From positions 1-62,668 of the forward strand of contig NZ_JAFJSY010000070.1 in the NCBI RefSeq assembly GCF_019857225.1: a stretch of 62,668 nt of DNA. The letters are read 5' to 3'. A program made the translations under genes and the position numbers. The notes beneath the pieces are model-generated. The model was not told the origin of the DNA. It made no database searches and saw only the letters and a list, made by a program, of their open reading frames with translations. How positions within the stretch are numbered: position 1 is the first letter of the stretch; each line of letters opens with the position of its first letter. Source of the stretch: Streptomyces plumbidurans. GTDB taxonomy: Bacteria; Actinomycetota; Actinomycetes; Streptomycetales; Streptomycetaceae. This document shows, piece after piece, positions 7,614 through 16,004 of this stretch.

Positions 7614-8534
7614 ATGCGCGCCCAGTTCGTAGTCTCCGAGATCGGTGTCGGTCTCCGCCGCAATCTGACGATGACCTTCGCGGTGATCGTCTCCGTCGCC
7701 CTGTCGCTCGCCCTGTTCGGCGGGTCGCTCCTGATGAGCGACCAGGTCAGCACGATGAAGGGCTACTGGTACGACAAGGTCAACGTCTCGATCTTCCTCT
7801 GCAACAAGAGCGACGCCGAGTCGGACCCCAACTGCGCCAAGGGCGCCGTCACCGACGACCAGAAGAAGTCCATCATGTCCGACCTGGACAAGATGTCGTC
7901 GGTCGTGCAGAAGGTGACCTACGAGTCGCAGGACGAGGCCTACAAGCACTACAAGCAGCAGTTCGGCGACTCCCCGCTGGCCAGCTCCCTCACGCCGGAC
8001 CAGATGCAGGAGTCGTACCGGATCAAGCTGAAGGACCCGCAGAAGTACCAGGTCATCGCGACCGCCTTCGACGGGCGCGACGGTGTGCAGTCCGTGCAGG
8101 ACCAAAAGGGCATCCTCGACAACCTCTTCGGGCTGCTGAACGGCATGAACTGGGCGGCCCGCGCCGTCATGGCGCTGATGCTCGTCGTCGCGCTGATGTT
8201 GATCGTCAACACGGTGCGCGTCTCGGCGTTCAGCCGGCGGCGCGAGACCGGCATCATGCGCCTGGTCGGCGCCTCGGGCTTCTACATCCAGGCGCCGTTC
8301 ATCATGGAGGCGGCGGTCGCCGGGCTCATCGGGGGAGGCGTCGCCTGTGCATTCCTGGTGGTCGCCCGGTATTTCATCATCGACCACGGCCTGGATCTGT
8401 CCCACAAGCTGAACCTGATCAACTTCATCGGCTGGGACGCCGTGTTGACCAAACTGCCGCTCATCCTCGCCACGAGCCTGCTGATGCCGGCGCTGGCCGC
8501 GTTCTTCGCGTTGCGCAAGTACCTGAAGGTGTGA
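7614..8534 (+). CDS. ftsX: Cell division protein FtsX
   Basis: FtsX is the permease-like membrane partner of FtsE. The 306-residue protein has the family topology: one membrane segment at about 20-42, an extracellular loop of about 120 residues (45-175) and three membrane segments in the C-terminal half. The loop has two cysteines (LCNK and NCAK) that could form a disulphide. In actinobacteria this loop contacts NlpC/P60 hydrolases such as RipC (established for mycobacteria). The conserved RRRETGIMRLVGAS stretch between segments two and three is present. ATG 7614 is preceded by GAAG. A hairpin follows the stop codon. Confidence 0.96.
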   Translation: MRAQFVVSEIGVGLRRNLTMTFAVIVSVALSLALFGGSLLMSDQVSTMKGYWYDKVNVSIFLCNKSDAESDPNCAKGAVTDDQKKSIMSDLDKMSSVVQKVTYESQDEAYKHYKQQFGDSPLASSLTPDQMQESYRIKLKDPQKYQVIATAFDGRDGVQSVQDQKGILDNLFGLLNGMNWAARAVMALMLVVALMLIVNTVRVSAFSRRRETGIMRLVGASGFYIQAPFIMEAAVAGLIGGGVACAFLVVARYFIIDHGLDLSHKLNLINFIGWDAVLTKLPLILATSLLMPALAAFFALRKYLKV

Positions 8535-8546
8535 CGCATGCCAACA

Positions 8547-8576
8547 GGGTCGTACGGTCAACCTGCCGTACGGCCC
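8547..8576 (+). terminator. ftsEX terminator hairpin
   Basis: An 11-bp stem (8547-8557 with 8566-8576, one G-U pair) has an eight-base loop. It ends 13 bases before the -10 box proposed for the next gene. Confidence 0.7.
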
Positions 8577-8588
8577 TTCGCGTTGTCC

Positions 8589-8602
8589 TAGACTCACCGG
8601 CA
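8589..8602 (+). promoter_or_regulatory. Candidate -10 box for a leaderless protease transcript
   Basis: TAGACT (8589-8594) lies seven bases before ATG 8602. No ribosome site precedes this ATG, so a leaderless transcript is likely. Any -35 box would fall inside the preceding hairpin. Confidence 0.5.
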
Positions 8603-9780
8603 TGTCAGGTCGTGACCTGTTCTGCCAGCCCCGCCGCATCCGCCGCGGGGCCGCCCTGACATTGGTCTTCGCGAGCGTGCTGGTCGCCGGCGCCGCGACC
8701 GGCTCCCTGCCCGAACCCGACCGGAAGTCCGCGGCGGGCGAGGCCCGTTCGGCCGTGCCCGCCGGTCACCACGAGGACGTGGCCAAGGCCGCCGAGGAGG
8801 CCATGGCCGACGGCAAGTCCCCCATGGAGGCCGCCGAACGCGCCGTCAGCCGCAGCGGGGACCGCTGGGGCGCCGTCTACTCCCAGGGCGAGTACGAGGA
8901 GTTCGAGGAAGCCCTCGACGGCCAGTACACCGGCGTCGGACTGTGGGCGCGGCGCGAGCGGGACGGCCGTATCGAGGTGAGCAAGGTGGCCGACGGCTCG
9001 CCCGCGGCCGCCGCCGGGATCCGCGCGGGCGACCGGCTGCGCAGCATCGACGGCGAGACTGTCGACGGGCAGCCCGTCACCGAGGTCGTCTCCCTGCTGC
9101 GCGGCGACGACAAGGACGCCTCCGCAGGCACGCCGGTCCGCCTCGGCCTCGGGCGCGGCACGCACGCGTGGACCGAGACCCTGCACCGGGCCCGGCTGTC
9201 CACGCACTCGGTCAGCGTCCGCAAGCTCGCCGGCGGGATCACCGTCATCAGGATCGCCGCGTTCACCAAGGGCTCCGGCGACGTCGTCCGCGCCGCCGTA
9301 CGGCAGGCCCCGGTCGGCGCCGGCATCGTCCTCGACCTGCGCGGCAACTCCGGCGGCCTGGTCACCGAGGCCGTGACCTGTGCCTCCGCCTTCCTGGACG
9401 GCGGCCTCGTCGCCACCTACGACGTCGACGGCAAGCAGCAGGCCCTGCACGCCGACCCCGGCGCCGACACCACCAGACCCCTGGTCGCGCTCGTCGACGG
9501 CGGCACGATGAGCGCGGCCGAACTGCTCACCGGAGCCCTCCAGGACCGCGGACGCGCGGTCGTCGTGGGCTCCCGCACCTTCGGCAAGGGCTCCGTGCAG
9601 ATGCCGAGCCGACTGCCGGGGGGCTCTGTCGCCGAGCTGACCGTCGGGCACTACCGCACTCCCTCGGGGCGCAGCGTCGACGGCCACGGCATCACCCCGG
9701 ACCTGGACGTCGCCGCGCCGGGCGAGGCGGCCGTCGAGCGGGCCGAGACGGTGCTCGCCGGACTGGGCGACGCCGATTAA
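8602..9780 (+). CDS. Carboxy-terminal processing protease (S41 family)
   Basis: This is a 392-residue CtpA-type serine protease acting outside the membrane. It has an N-terminal hydrophobic signal or anchor (about 17-35), a PDZ domain (about 105-190; GIRAGDRLRSIDGE is the typical core) and an S41 catalytic domain. The nucleophile is S304 in GGTMSAAELL, and K329 in FGKGSVQ is the general base. Such enzymes recognise C-terminal tails of envelope proteins and remove them. It lies between ftsEX and smpB, the order I remember from S. coelicolor. The gene probably has its own promoter and overlaps no neighbour. The substrate is unknown. Confidence 0.93.
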   Translation: MSGRDLFCQPRRIRRGAALTLVFASVLVAGAATGSLPEPDRKSAAGEARSAVPAGHHEDVAKAAEEAMADGKSPMEAAERAVSRSGDRWGAVYSQGEYEEFEEALDGQYTGVGLWARRERDGRIEVSKVADGSPAAAAGIRAGDRLRSIDGETVDGQPVTEVVSLLRGDDKDASAGTPVRLGLGRGTHAWTETLHRARLSTHSVSVRKLAGGITVIRIAAFTKGSGDVVRAAVRQAPVGAGIVLDLRGNSGGLVTEAVTCASAFLDGGLVATYDVDGKQQALHADPGADTTRPLVALVDGGTMSAAELLTGALQDRGRAVVVGSRTFGKGSVQMPSRLPGGSVAELTVGHYRTPSGRSVDGHGITPDLDVAAPGEAAVERAETVLAGLGDAD

Positions 9781-9825
9781 GGGCTGGCCCGCACCCCCCT
9801 TCGTAGTGCGAAAATGGACAGCACT

Positions 9826-10380
9826 ATGAGCAAGGGAATGTACGTACCGAAGGAGTCCCAGCCCAAGCAGGGCGGGTCGGCGGCGAAAGCCAGGGACGGC
9901 GAGAAGGGCGGCAAGCGCAAGATCGTCGCCCAGAACAAGAAGGCCCGGCACGACTACGCGATCGTCGACACCTACGAGGCGGGCCTCGTGCTCACCGGCA
10001 CCGAGGTCAAGTCGCTGCGTGAGGGGCGGACCTCGCTGACCGACGGCTTCGTCCAGATCGACCGGGGCGAGGCGTGGCTGCACAACGCCCATATCCCCGA
10101 GTACCACCAGGGCAGCTGGACCAACCACTCCGCGCGCCGCAAGCGCAAGCTGCTGCTGCACCGCGAGGAGATCGACAAGCTGGCGGCCAAGACCCAGGAG
10201 ACGGGTCACACGATCGTGCCCCTCGCCCTGTACTTCAAGGACGGCCGCGCGAAGGCCGAGATCGCGCTCGCGCGAGGCAAGAAGGAGTACGACAAGCGCC
10301 AGACCCTGCGCGAGCAGCAGGACCGCAGGGAGTCGGAGCGCGCGATCGCCGCGGCCAAGCGCAGGCAGCGGGGCGCGTAG
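9826..10380 (+). CDS. smpB: tmRNA-binding protein SmpB
   Basis: SmpB binds the tRNA-like domain of tmRNA and brings it to stalled ribosomes for trans-translation. The core from about residue 30 is typical: KIVAQNKKARHDY, TYEAGLVLTGTEVKSLR, AWLHNAHIPEY, HTIVPLALYFKDGRAKAEIALARGKKEYDKR and a basic C-terminal tail that enters the mRNA channel. The N-terminus carries an extra Lys/Gly/Gln-rich segment compared with the 160-residue family norm. Three ATGs are possible (9814, 9826, 9838); none has a good ribosome site, so the exact start is uncertain and I take the middle one (184 residues). It is followed directly by ssrA, its RNA partner. Confidence 0.95.
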   Translation: MSKGMYVPKESQPKQGGSAAKARDGEKGGKRKIVAQNKKARHDYAIVDTYEAGLVLTGTEVKSLREGRTSLTDGFVQIDRGEAWLHNAHIPEYHQGSWTNHSARRKRKLLLHREEIDKLAAKTQETGHTIVPLALYFKDGRAKAEIALARGKKEYDKRQTLREQQDRRESERAIAAAKRRQRGA

Positions 10381-10418
10381 CCGCGGGAATACGGTGGCAT
10401 CGTCGCCCGTTGTTCACG

Positions 10419-10424
10419 TACGAT
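10419..10424 (+). promoter_or_regulatory. Candidate -10 box of ssrA
   Basis: TACGAT fits TAnnnT and lies about 74 bases before the mature tmRNA 5' end, which would give a precursor leader of about 65 bases. The leader contains hairpins of the CCCTC/GAGGG type at about 10452-10480. Confidence 0.35.
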
Positions 10425-10497
10425 GGCATCGCACCTCACAGCGGGTGCACGCCCTCCTCGGAGGGGCCCTCTGCGGAGGGATTTGAAAAAACAACAT

Positions 10498-10881
10498 GGG
10501 GATGATCGGTTTCGACAGCGGCTGTCGAAGCAGGGGAAGCGTGTCGAGGAAGCGGCAATGATCTCGTTAACCATATGTCGCAACCAATAATCGCCAATTC
10601 CAAGAGCGATTCCCGCGCCTTCGCCCTCGCTGCCTGATAAGCAGTGAGTGAAGGCCCTAACGGGTGTCAGACCGGGGATGTTCCCGACCCGGACCCTGGC
10701 ATAATCTAGGGAACTAAACCATCGAGCCCGGTCACGGGGTTCGGTGGGAAATCAAACAGTGACTGGGCCCGTCGGCGACTTGTTCGCGTGATCGCCGGGG
10801 CCGAGAAAATCACAGCGAACTGCACACGGAGAAGCCCTGATTCCGCACCGTTGGACGCGGGTTCGATTCCCGCCATCTCCA
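10498..10881 (+). ncRNA. ssrA: Transfer-messenger RNA
   Basis: tmRNA rescues stalled ribosomes and adds a degradation tag. The 5' end GGGGATGATCGGTTTCGACA pairs with the 3' CATCTCC to form the seven-bp acceptor stem (one G-U). The T-arm GGGTTCGATTCCC is at about 10859-10872. The reading frame from GCC 10593 to the TGA-TAA pair at 10635-10640 codes for the 14-residue tag ANSKSDSRAFALAA; the terminal ALAA is the protease signal. The 3' CCA is not encoded (the genome has ACAA), so it must be added after transcription. The gene lies just after smpB, and a strong terminator follows. Confidence 0.97.
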
Positions 10882-10900
10882 CAATCTCCATGTTTCTGAA

Positions 10901-10942
10901 GCGAGGACCCGGTGGTCACGGACCACCGGGTCCTCGCTTTTT
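10901..10942 (+). terminator. ssrA terminator, shared with the convergent lacI gene
   Basis: A perfect 17-bp stem (10901-10917 with 10921-10937) has a three-base loop and is followed by TTTTT. The T-run touches the stop codon of the convergent LacI gene, so it may work in both directions. Confidence 0.92.
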
Positions 10943-11952
10943 CACGGCCCGGTCCTCGGCGCGGTGCTCGCCCGCTGCGTCATCGTGGGCGGCAGCAGCG
11001 TCGCCTCGGGTACGGCGGCGCCGCCCAGCTTCTTCATCAGCAGTTGCACCGCCTGCTCGCCCACCTCGGCGGAGGGCAGGGCGACGGAGGTGACGGGGAC
11101 CCGGACGGACTCGGCGAGCTCGTCCGGGCAGATGGCGGTGACGGACAGGTCGCCCGGCACGCGCAGCCCCAGCTGCTCGAAGGCGTCGATCAGCGGCTCC
11201 AGGATCGGCTCGTTGTGGACGACGACCCCGGTCAACGCGGGCTGTTCGCGCAGCAGTTGCTCGGCGACCCGCCGGGCGGCCGCGGGCGAGGCCTCGCAGG
11301 GGTGCACCGAGGAGGCGAGACCGCTGCGGTCCGCGGCCGCGGTGAAGCCCTGGACCACCCGCTGGGCGAACGCGGTTTGCCGCACATACACCTCCGGCGG
11401 CGAGCCGACCAGCGCCACCACTCGGTGCCCGAGCCGCGCCAGATGCTCCACACACACCTCGCCGGCCGCCTTGAAGTCGAGGTCGATGCAGGTCAGACCC
11501 TCGGAGTCGGCCGGGAAGCCGATCATCACCGACGGCCGCTCCAGCGAGCGCAGCAACGGCAGCCGGGGATCGTGGAGTTGGACGTCCATCACGATCAGCG
11601 CGTCCACCAGCGCCGTGTCCGCCACCCGGCGCAGCCCGTCGTCGCCCTCCTCCTGGGTGAGCAGCAGGACGTCGTGGTCGTAGCGGCGGGCCGTCGTCAC
11701 CACCGACACCGCGAACCGCATCACGACCGGGACATGGATGCCGGCCCGCAACGGGATCACCAGGGCCAGGACGTTCGAGCGGCTGCTGGCCAGCGCCCGG
11801 GCGCCCGCGTGCGGCCGGTAGCCCAGCTCGCGGATGGCCTCCTCCACCCGGCGCCGGGTCTCCTCGGAGATCGGGCGCTTGCCGCTGATCGCGTAGGAGA
11901 CGGTGCTGGGGGAGACCCCGGCGTGCCGCGCCACATCGGTGATCTTCACCAT
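10942..11952 (-). CDS. LacI-family repressor of the GH31 operon
   Basis: This is a 336-residue LacI/GalR repressor. The N-terminal helix-turn-helix (ITDVARHAGVSPSTVSYAISG, residues 4-24) and hinge helix (RPHAGARALASSRS) are clear, followed by a sugar-binding domain of the periplasmic-binding fold. It is the last gene of a minus-strand operon: its ATG at 11952 overlaps the TGA of the GH31 gene (TGATG), so translation is coupled. The likely operators are the two palindromes upstream of the first gene at 17360-17398. The likely inducer is a xylose- or glucose-containing oligosaccharide (inference from the enzyme). Confidence 0.93.
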   Translation of the reverse strand: MVKITDVARHAGVSPSTVSYAISGKRPISEETRRRVEEAIRELGYRPHAGARALASSRSNVLALVIPLRAGIHVPVVMRFAVSVVTTARRYDHDVLLLTQEEGDDGLRRVADTALVDALIVMDVQLHDPRLPLLRSLERPSVMIGFPADSEGLTCIDLDFKAAGEVCVEHLARLGHRVVALVGSPPEVYVRQTAFAQRVVQGFTAAADRSGLASSVHPCEASPAAARRVAEQLLREQPALTGVVVHNEPILEPLIDAFEQLGLRVPGDLSVTAICPDELAESVRVPVTSVALPSAEVGEQAVQLLMKKLGGAAVPEATLLPPTMTQRASTAPRTGP

Positions 11953-14204
11953 CAGCCCAGCTCCAGCGAGAGAAACCCGGTGCCCGCCTGCGCCCGCGCG
12001 GTCCGCTCCCCGGCCGCCAGCGCCCAGCCCGCCGCCGGATCACTGCACGAGGCGCGCAGCGTGTCCCCTTCCCGTACGACGGTGAAGGTCACGTCGCCGA
12101 CCGGGACCGTCACCTGCCCGCCCCGCTCCAGGCCGAACACCCGCAGCGTCACCCCGTCCGCGAGGTCGTAGTCGGGCCGGTCCTCGACCGCGCCCACCGG
12201 GATCACCGCACCCGGCCTGACCAGCAGCGGCACGCTGGAGAACCCGTGCCGCTCGCGCACCCAGCGCGGCCCGGTCACCGTTTGCCCGCTCAGGAAGTGG
12301 GTCCAGGTGCCCTCGGGCACGTAGTACGACACGTCCCCCTCGTCGTCGAAGACCGGCGCGACCAGCAGGTCCGGGCCCAGCATGTACTGGCGTTCCAGAT
12401 GCGCGCACGCGGGGTCGTCCGGGAACTCCAGGACCATCGCCCGCATCATCGGCAGGCCCTCGATGTGGGCGGTGCGCGCGGCCTCGTACAGATACGGCAT
12501 CAGGCTCAGCTTCAGCCGGGTGAACAGCCGCAGCACGTCCACGGACTCCTCGTCGAAGAGCCAGGGCACCCGGTACGACGAGGAGCCGTGCAGCCTGCTG
12601 TGCGAGGACAGCAGGCCGAAGGCGATCCAGCGCTTGAACAGCGCCGGGGTCGGGGTGCCCTCGAAGCCGCCGATGTCGTGGCTCCAGTACCCGAAGCCGG
12701 ACAGCCCGAGGGAGAGGCCGCCGCGCAGCGACTCGGCCATCGACTCGTACGTCGCCTCGCAGTCGCCGCCCCAGTGCACCGGGAACTTCTGGCTGCCGCT
12801 GGTCGCCGAGCGGGCGAAGAGCACGGCCTCGCCCTCGCCGCGGTGCTTGCGCAGCACGTCGAAGACGGTGCGGTTGTAGAGGTAGGTGTAGTAGTTGTGC
12901 ATCCGCTCCGGGTCGGAGCCGTCGGACCAGGCCACGTCGATGGGGACCCGCTCGCCGAAGTCGGTCTTGAAGCAGTCGACGCCCTGCGCGAGCAGCGCCT
13001 CCAGCTTGGCCGCGTACCAGTCACGGGCGGCCGGGCTGGTGAAGTCGACCAGGGCCATGCCCGGTTGCCACATGTCCCACTGCCAGACGCTGCCGTCCGG
13101 CCGCCTCAGCAGATGCCCGAGCGCCTTGCCCTCCGCGAACAGCGGTGAGCGCTGGGCGATGTAGGGGTTGATCCACACGCTGATGTGCAGCCCGCGCTCC
13201 TTGAGCCGGGACAGCATGCCCTCCGGGTCGGGGAAGACCCGCGGGTCCCACTGGAAGTCGCACCAGTTGAACTCGCGCATCCAGAAGCAGTCGAAGTGGA
13301 AGACGGACAGCGGCAGTTCGCGCTCCCGCATGCCCTCGATGAAGGAGGTCACCGTCTCCTCGTCGTACGACGTCGTGAAGGACGTCGACAGCCACAGGCC
13401 GAACGACCAGGCGGGCGGCAGGGCCGGGCGGCCGGTGAGGGCCGTGTACTTGTGGACGATGTCCTTCGGGGTCGGGCCGTAGATGACGTAGTACGTCAAC
13501 TCCTGTGTCTCGGCGCTGAACTGGACCCTCGACACCGCCTCCGAGCCGACCTCGAAGGAGACCTTTCCGGGGTAGTCGACGAAGACGCCGTAGCCCGCGT
13601 CCGTCAGATAGAACGGCACGTTCTTGTAGGCCTGTTCGGTGGCCGTGCCGCCGTCGGCGTTCCAGATGTCGACGACCTGGCCGTTCTTGACCAGCGGGCC
13701 GAAGCGTTCGCCGAGGCCGTAGACGGAGGTGCCGACCGTCAGGCCGAGTTGCTCGCGCAGATAGTGGGCGCCGGTGGCGGCGTCCCGCATGATGCCCATG
13801 CCCTTGGGGCCGCTGGAGGTGAGGGTGCGGCCGTGCGCGAGGAAGTCCAGGTGCCAGCTGCCGGTGCGGGCCAGCTTCAGCGACAGCGCGCCCGAAGTGA
13901 GGGTGGCGTGCTCCTCGTCGTAGGAGATCTGGGGCGTGAACTCCCGTCCGGTGACGTCGAATTCGGGGCCGCGGGGCTGTTCGCCCTCGAAGTGGGTGAA
14001 GGTGACCCCGATGACGTCGGGCATCGGGGCGCTCGCGCTGATCGTCACGACCGGTCCCTTCAGCAGGTCGCCGCGGTGGCGGATGGGCTGGGTGGGTGCG
14101 TGGATCTCCAGCGTGCCGCCGGTGGCCTCGACGTCGAGGACCTCGACCGGGTGCGCCGCGGTGACGCCCTCGCGCAGCAGCCAGTAACCATCGGTGAACT
14201 TCAC
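11952..14204 (-). CDS. Alpha-xylosidase, glycoside hydrolase family 31
   Basis: This 750-residue enzyme is close in length and motifs to Escherichia coli YicI. The nucleophile is D415 in KTDFGERVP (YicI D416) and the acid/base is D481 in VHWGGDCEAT (YicI D482). The ERVP form of the motif points to alpha-xylosidase rather than alpha-glucosidase. An N-terminal beta-sandwich, the barrel and the C-terminal beta domains are all present. There is no signal peptide, so it acts in the cytoplasm on imported oligosaccharides such as isoprimeverose (inference). I chose GTG 14204 because AAGGA lies seven bases upstream; the longer frame adds eight residues without a site. It sits ten bases after the permease gene and overlaps lacI. 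Confidence 0.9.
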   Translation of the reverse strand: MKFTDGYWLLREGVTAAHPVEVLDVEATGGTLEIHAPTQPIRHRGDLLKGPVVTISASAPMPDVIGVTFTHFEGEQPRGPEFDVTGREFTPQISYDEEHATLTSGALSLKLARTGSWHLDFLAHGRTLTSSGPKGMGIMRDAATGAHYLREQLGLTVGTSVYGLGERFGPLVKNGQVVDIWNADGGTATEQAYKNVPFYLTDAGYGVFVDYPGKVSFEVGSEAVSRVQFSAETQELTYYVIYGPTPKDIVHKYTALTGRPALPPAWSFGLWLSTSFTTSYDEETVTSFIEGMRERELPLSVFHFDCFWMREFNWCDFQWDPRVFPDPEGMLSRLKERGLHISVWINPYIAQRSPLFAEGKALGHLLRRPDGSVWQWDMWQPGMALVDFTSPAARDWYAAKLEALLAQGVDCFKTDFGERVPIDVAWSDGSDPERMHNYYTYLYNRTVFDVLRKHRGEGEAVLFARSATSGSQKFPVHWGGDCEATYESMAESLRGGLSLGLSGFGYWSHDIGGFEGTPTPALFKRWIAFGLLSSHSRLHGSSSYRVPWLFDEESVDVLRLFTRLKLSLMPYLYEAARTAHIEGLPMMRAMVLEFPDDPACAHLERQYMLGPDLLVAPVFDDEGDVSYYVPEGTWTHFLSGQTVTGPRWVRERHGFSSVPLLVRPGAVIPVGAVEDRPDYDLADGVTLRVFGLERGGQVTVPVGDVTFTVVREGDTLRASCSDPAAGWALAAGERTARAQAGTGFLSLELG

Positions 14205-14214
14205 GTGGAGGTCC

Positions 14215-15039
14215 TTACTTGACGGCACCCACGGCGATGCCGCGGGTGAGGGTCCGCTGGAAGACGAGGAAGAAGACGATCGCGGGGAGCACGCCGAGCA
14301 GGGCCGCCGCGTTGGTCATCGTGGCGTCCATCAGGCGCTGGCCCTGCAGGACGCCGAGGGCCACCGACACCGTCTGGTTGTCGTTGGAGATCAGCATGAC
14401 CAGGGGGAGCAGGAACTCGTTCCAGGTCCAGATGAAGAAGAAGACCAGCAGCACGCCGATCGTCGGCCGGCTGACCGGGACGACGATCCGCCACAGCACC
14501 TGCCACTTGTTCGCCCCGTCGATGCGGGCCGCCTCGATGATCTCGCGCGGGAAGCGGCCGAGGACCGAGGAGAGCAGATAGGTGCCGAAGGCCGCCTGGA
14601 TCACCGTGAAGACGATGATCACGCTCAACCTGGTGTCGTACAGGCCCACTTGCTTGCTCAGGTAGTAGATCGGGTAGACCAGCGCCTCCTGCGGCAGCAT
14701 GTTCGCCAGGACGAAGAAGGCCAGGACCCAGGTGCGGCCCCTGACCCTGCCGATGCCGATCGCGTACGCGTTCAGGACGGACAGGACGGCCGCGAGGATC
14801 GCCACCGAGCCGCTGATCAGCACCGAGTTGACGAGCTTCTGGCTGTAGTCGACCCGCTGCCAGAAGTCCTTCAGGCCGTCCAGGTAGAGGCCGTGGGGGA
14901 GGCTGAGCGGGCCGTTCTGCGAGTACTCGGCCGGTGACTTGACCGCGTTGACCGCGACGATCAGGAACGGCACGACCATGAACAGAGCCGCGATGCACAG
15001 GGCGATGAGCACCGGGTAGCGGCGCAGGGCACCGGTCAT
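14215..15039 (-). CDS. Sugar ABC transporter permease (MalG type)
   Basis: The 274-residue inner-membrane permease has six predicted membrane segments and the EAA loop EAARIDGANKWQVLWRIVVP, which docks to the ATPase. It is the second permease of the operon. Its ATG at 15039 overlaps the stop of the preceding permease by four bases (ATGA). No ATPase gene is in the cluster, so it probably uses a shared MsiK-type ATPase, as is usual for Streptomyces sugar importers (family knowledge). Confidence 0.94.
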   Translation of the reverse strand: MTGALRRYPVLIALCIAALFMVVPFLIVAVNAVKSPAEYSQNGPLSLPHGLYLDGLKDFWQRVDYSQKLVNSVLISGSVAILAAVLSVLNAYAIGIGRVRGRTWVLAFFVLANMLPQEALVYPIYYLSKQVGLYDTRLSVIIVFTVIQAAFGTYLLSSVLGRFPREIIEAARIDGANKWQVLWRIVVPVSRPTIGVLLVFFFIWTWNEFLLPLVMLISNDNQTVSVALGVLQGQRLMDATMTNAAALLGVLPAIVFFLVFQRTLTRGIAVGAVK

Positions 15040-16004
15040 GTCCGTATCCCTTCGTCCGCGTCCTCGGAGCGCGTCTGGAATTTCAGGCCGATCAGGGAGA
15101 GGACCAGGATGATCACGGTGAGGATCGTGGAGATCGCGGCGCCGTAGCCGACCTGGGTCTTCTCGAAGAAGGTGGAGAAGGAGAAGTAGGAGGGCACGTC
15201 GGTGGCGCCGCCCGGGCCGCCCTTGGTCAGGACGTAGACCGCGCCGAACACCTTGAGCGCGGCGATCGTGCACCAGGTGAGGACGACGTAGATCTCCGGG
15301 CGGATCTGCGGCAGCGTGATGTGCCAGAAGCGGCGCCACCAGCCCGCCCCGTCCAGCTCGGCCGCCTCGTACAACTGCGGGTCCACGCGCTGCAGTCCGG
15401 CCATGAAGACCACCAGCGGGAAGCCGATCTGCACCCACACCATCACGCCCATCACGCTGTACAGCGCGATGTCCGGGTCGCCGAGCCAGTCCTGCTGCCA
15501 GGACCCCAGACCCACCGCTTTCAGCAGCTCGTTGAGCGAACCGTTGTCCGGCGCGAGGATCCAGCTCCAGACGATGCCGGCGACCGCGATCGGCAGTACC
15601 TGCGGGAGGTAGAAGCAGGCGCGCAGAACGGCGGCCCAGCGCGAGCCGAAGTGCTTGCCGATGTAGTCGAACAGGGCGGCGGCCAGCACGAGTCCGATGA
15701 CGGTCGGCAGGGCCGCCATGGCGATCACCATGAACAGGCTGTGCCTGAACGACGCCCAGAACTCCGCATCGTCCATCAGCTCGCGGTAGTTGGCGAGCCC
15801 GGTCCACTTCGGGCTGCCGACCCCCTGCCACTCGGTGAAGCTCACGCCCGTGTTCATCAGGAACGGCACGACGACGATCGCCAGGAACGCGAGGATGCCG
15901 GGCAGCAGGAAGAGGGCGTACGAATCGCGGGTACGGGGCCGGCGCGGGCCCGGCTGCCGGTACTTGCCGACGGCCCGCGCGCCCCGTTCGACGGTCACCG
16001 TCAT
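15036..16004 (-). CDS. Sugar ABC transporter permease (MalF type)
   Basis: The 322-residue permease has six membrane segments and the EAA loop EAAELDGAGWWRRFWHITLP. The N-terminal 25 residues are basic and cytoplasmic (PGPRRPRTRDSY). It pairs with the downstream MalG-type permease. It starts at ATG 16004, overlapping the binding-protein stop codon by four bases. Confidence 0.94.
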   Translation of the reverse strand: MTVTVERGARAVGKYRQPGPRRPRTRDSYALFLLPGILAFLAIVVVPFLMNTGVSFTEWQGVGSPKWTGLANYRELMDDAEFWASFRHSLFMVIAMAALPTVIGLVLAAALFDYIGKHFGSRWAAVLRACFYLPQVLPIAVAGIVWSWILAPDNGSLNELLKAVGLGSWQQDWLGDPDIALYSVMGVMVWVQIGFPLVVFMAGLQRVDPQLYEAAELDGAGWWRRFWHITLPQIRPEIYVVLTWCTIAALKVFGAVYVLTKGGPGGATDVPSYFSFSTFFEKTQVGYGAAISTILTVIILVLSLIGLKFQTRSEDADEGIRT

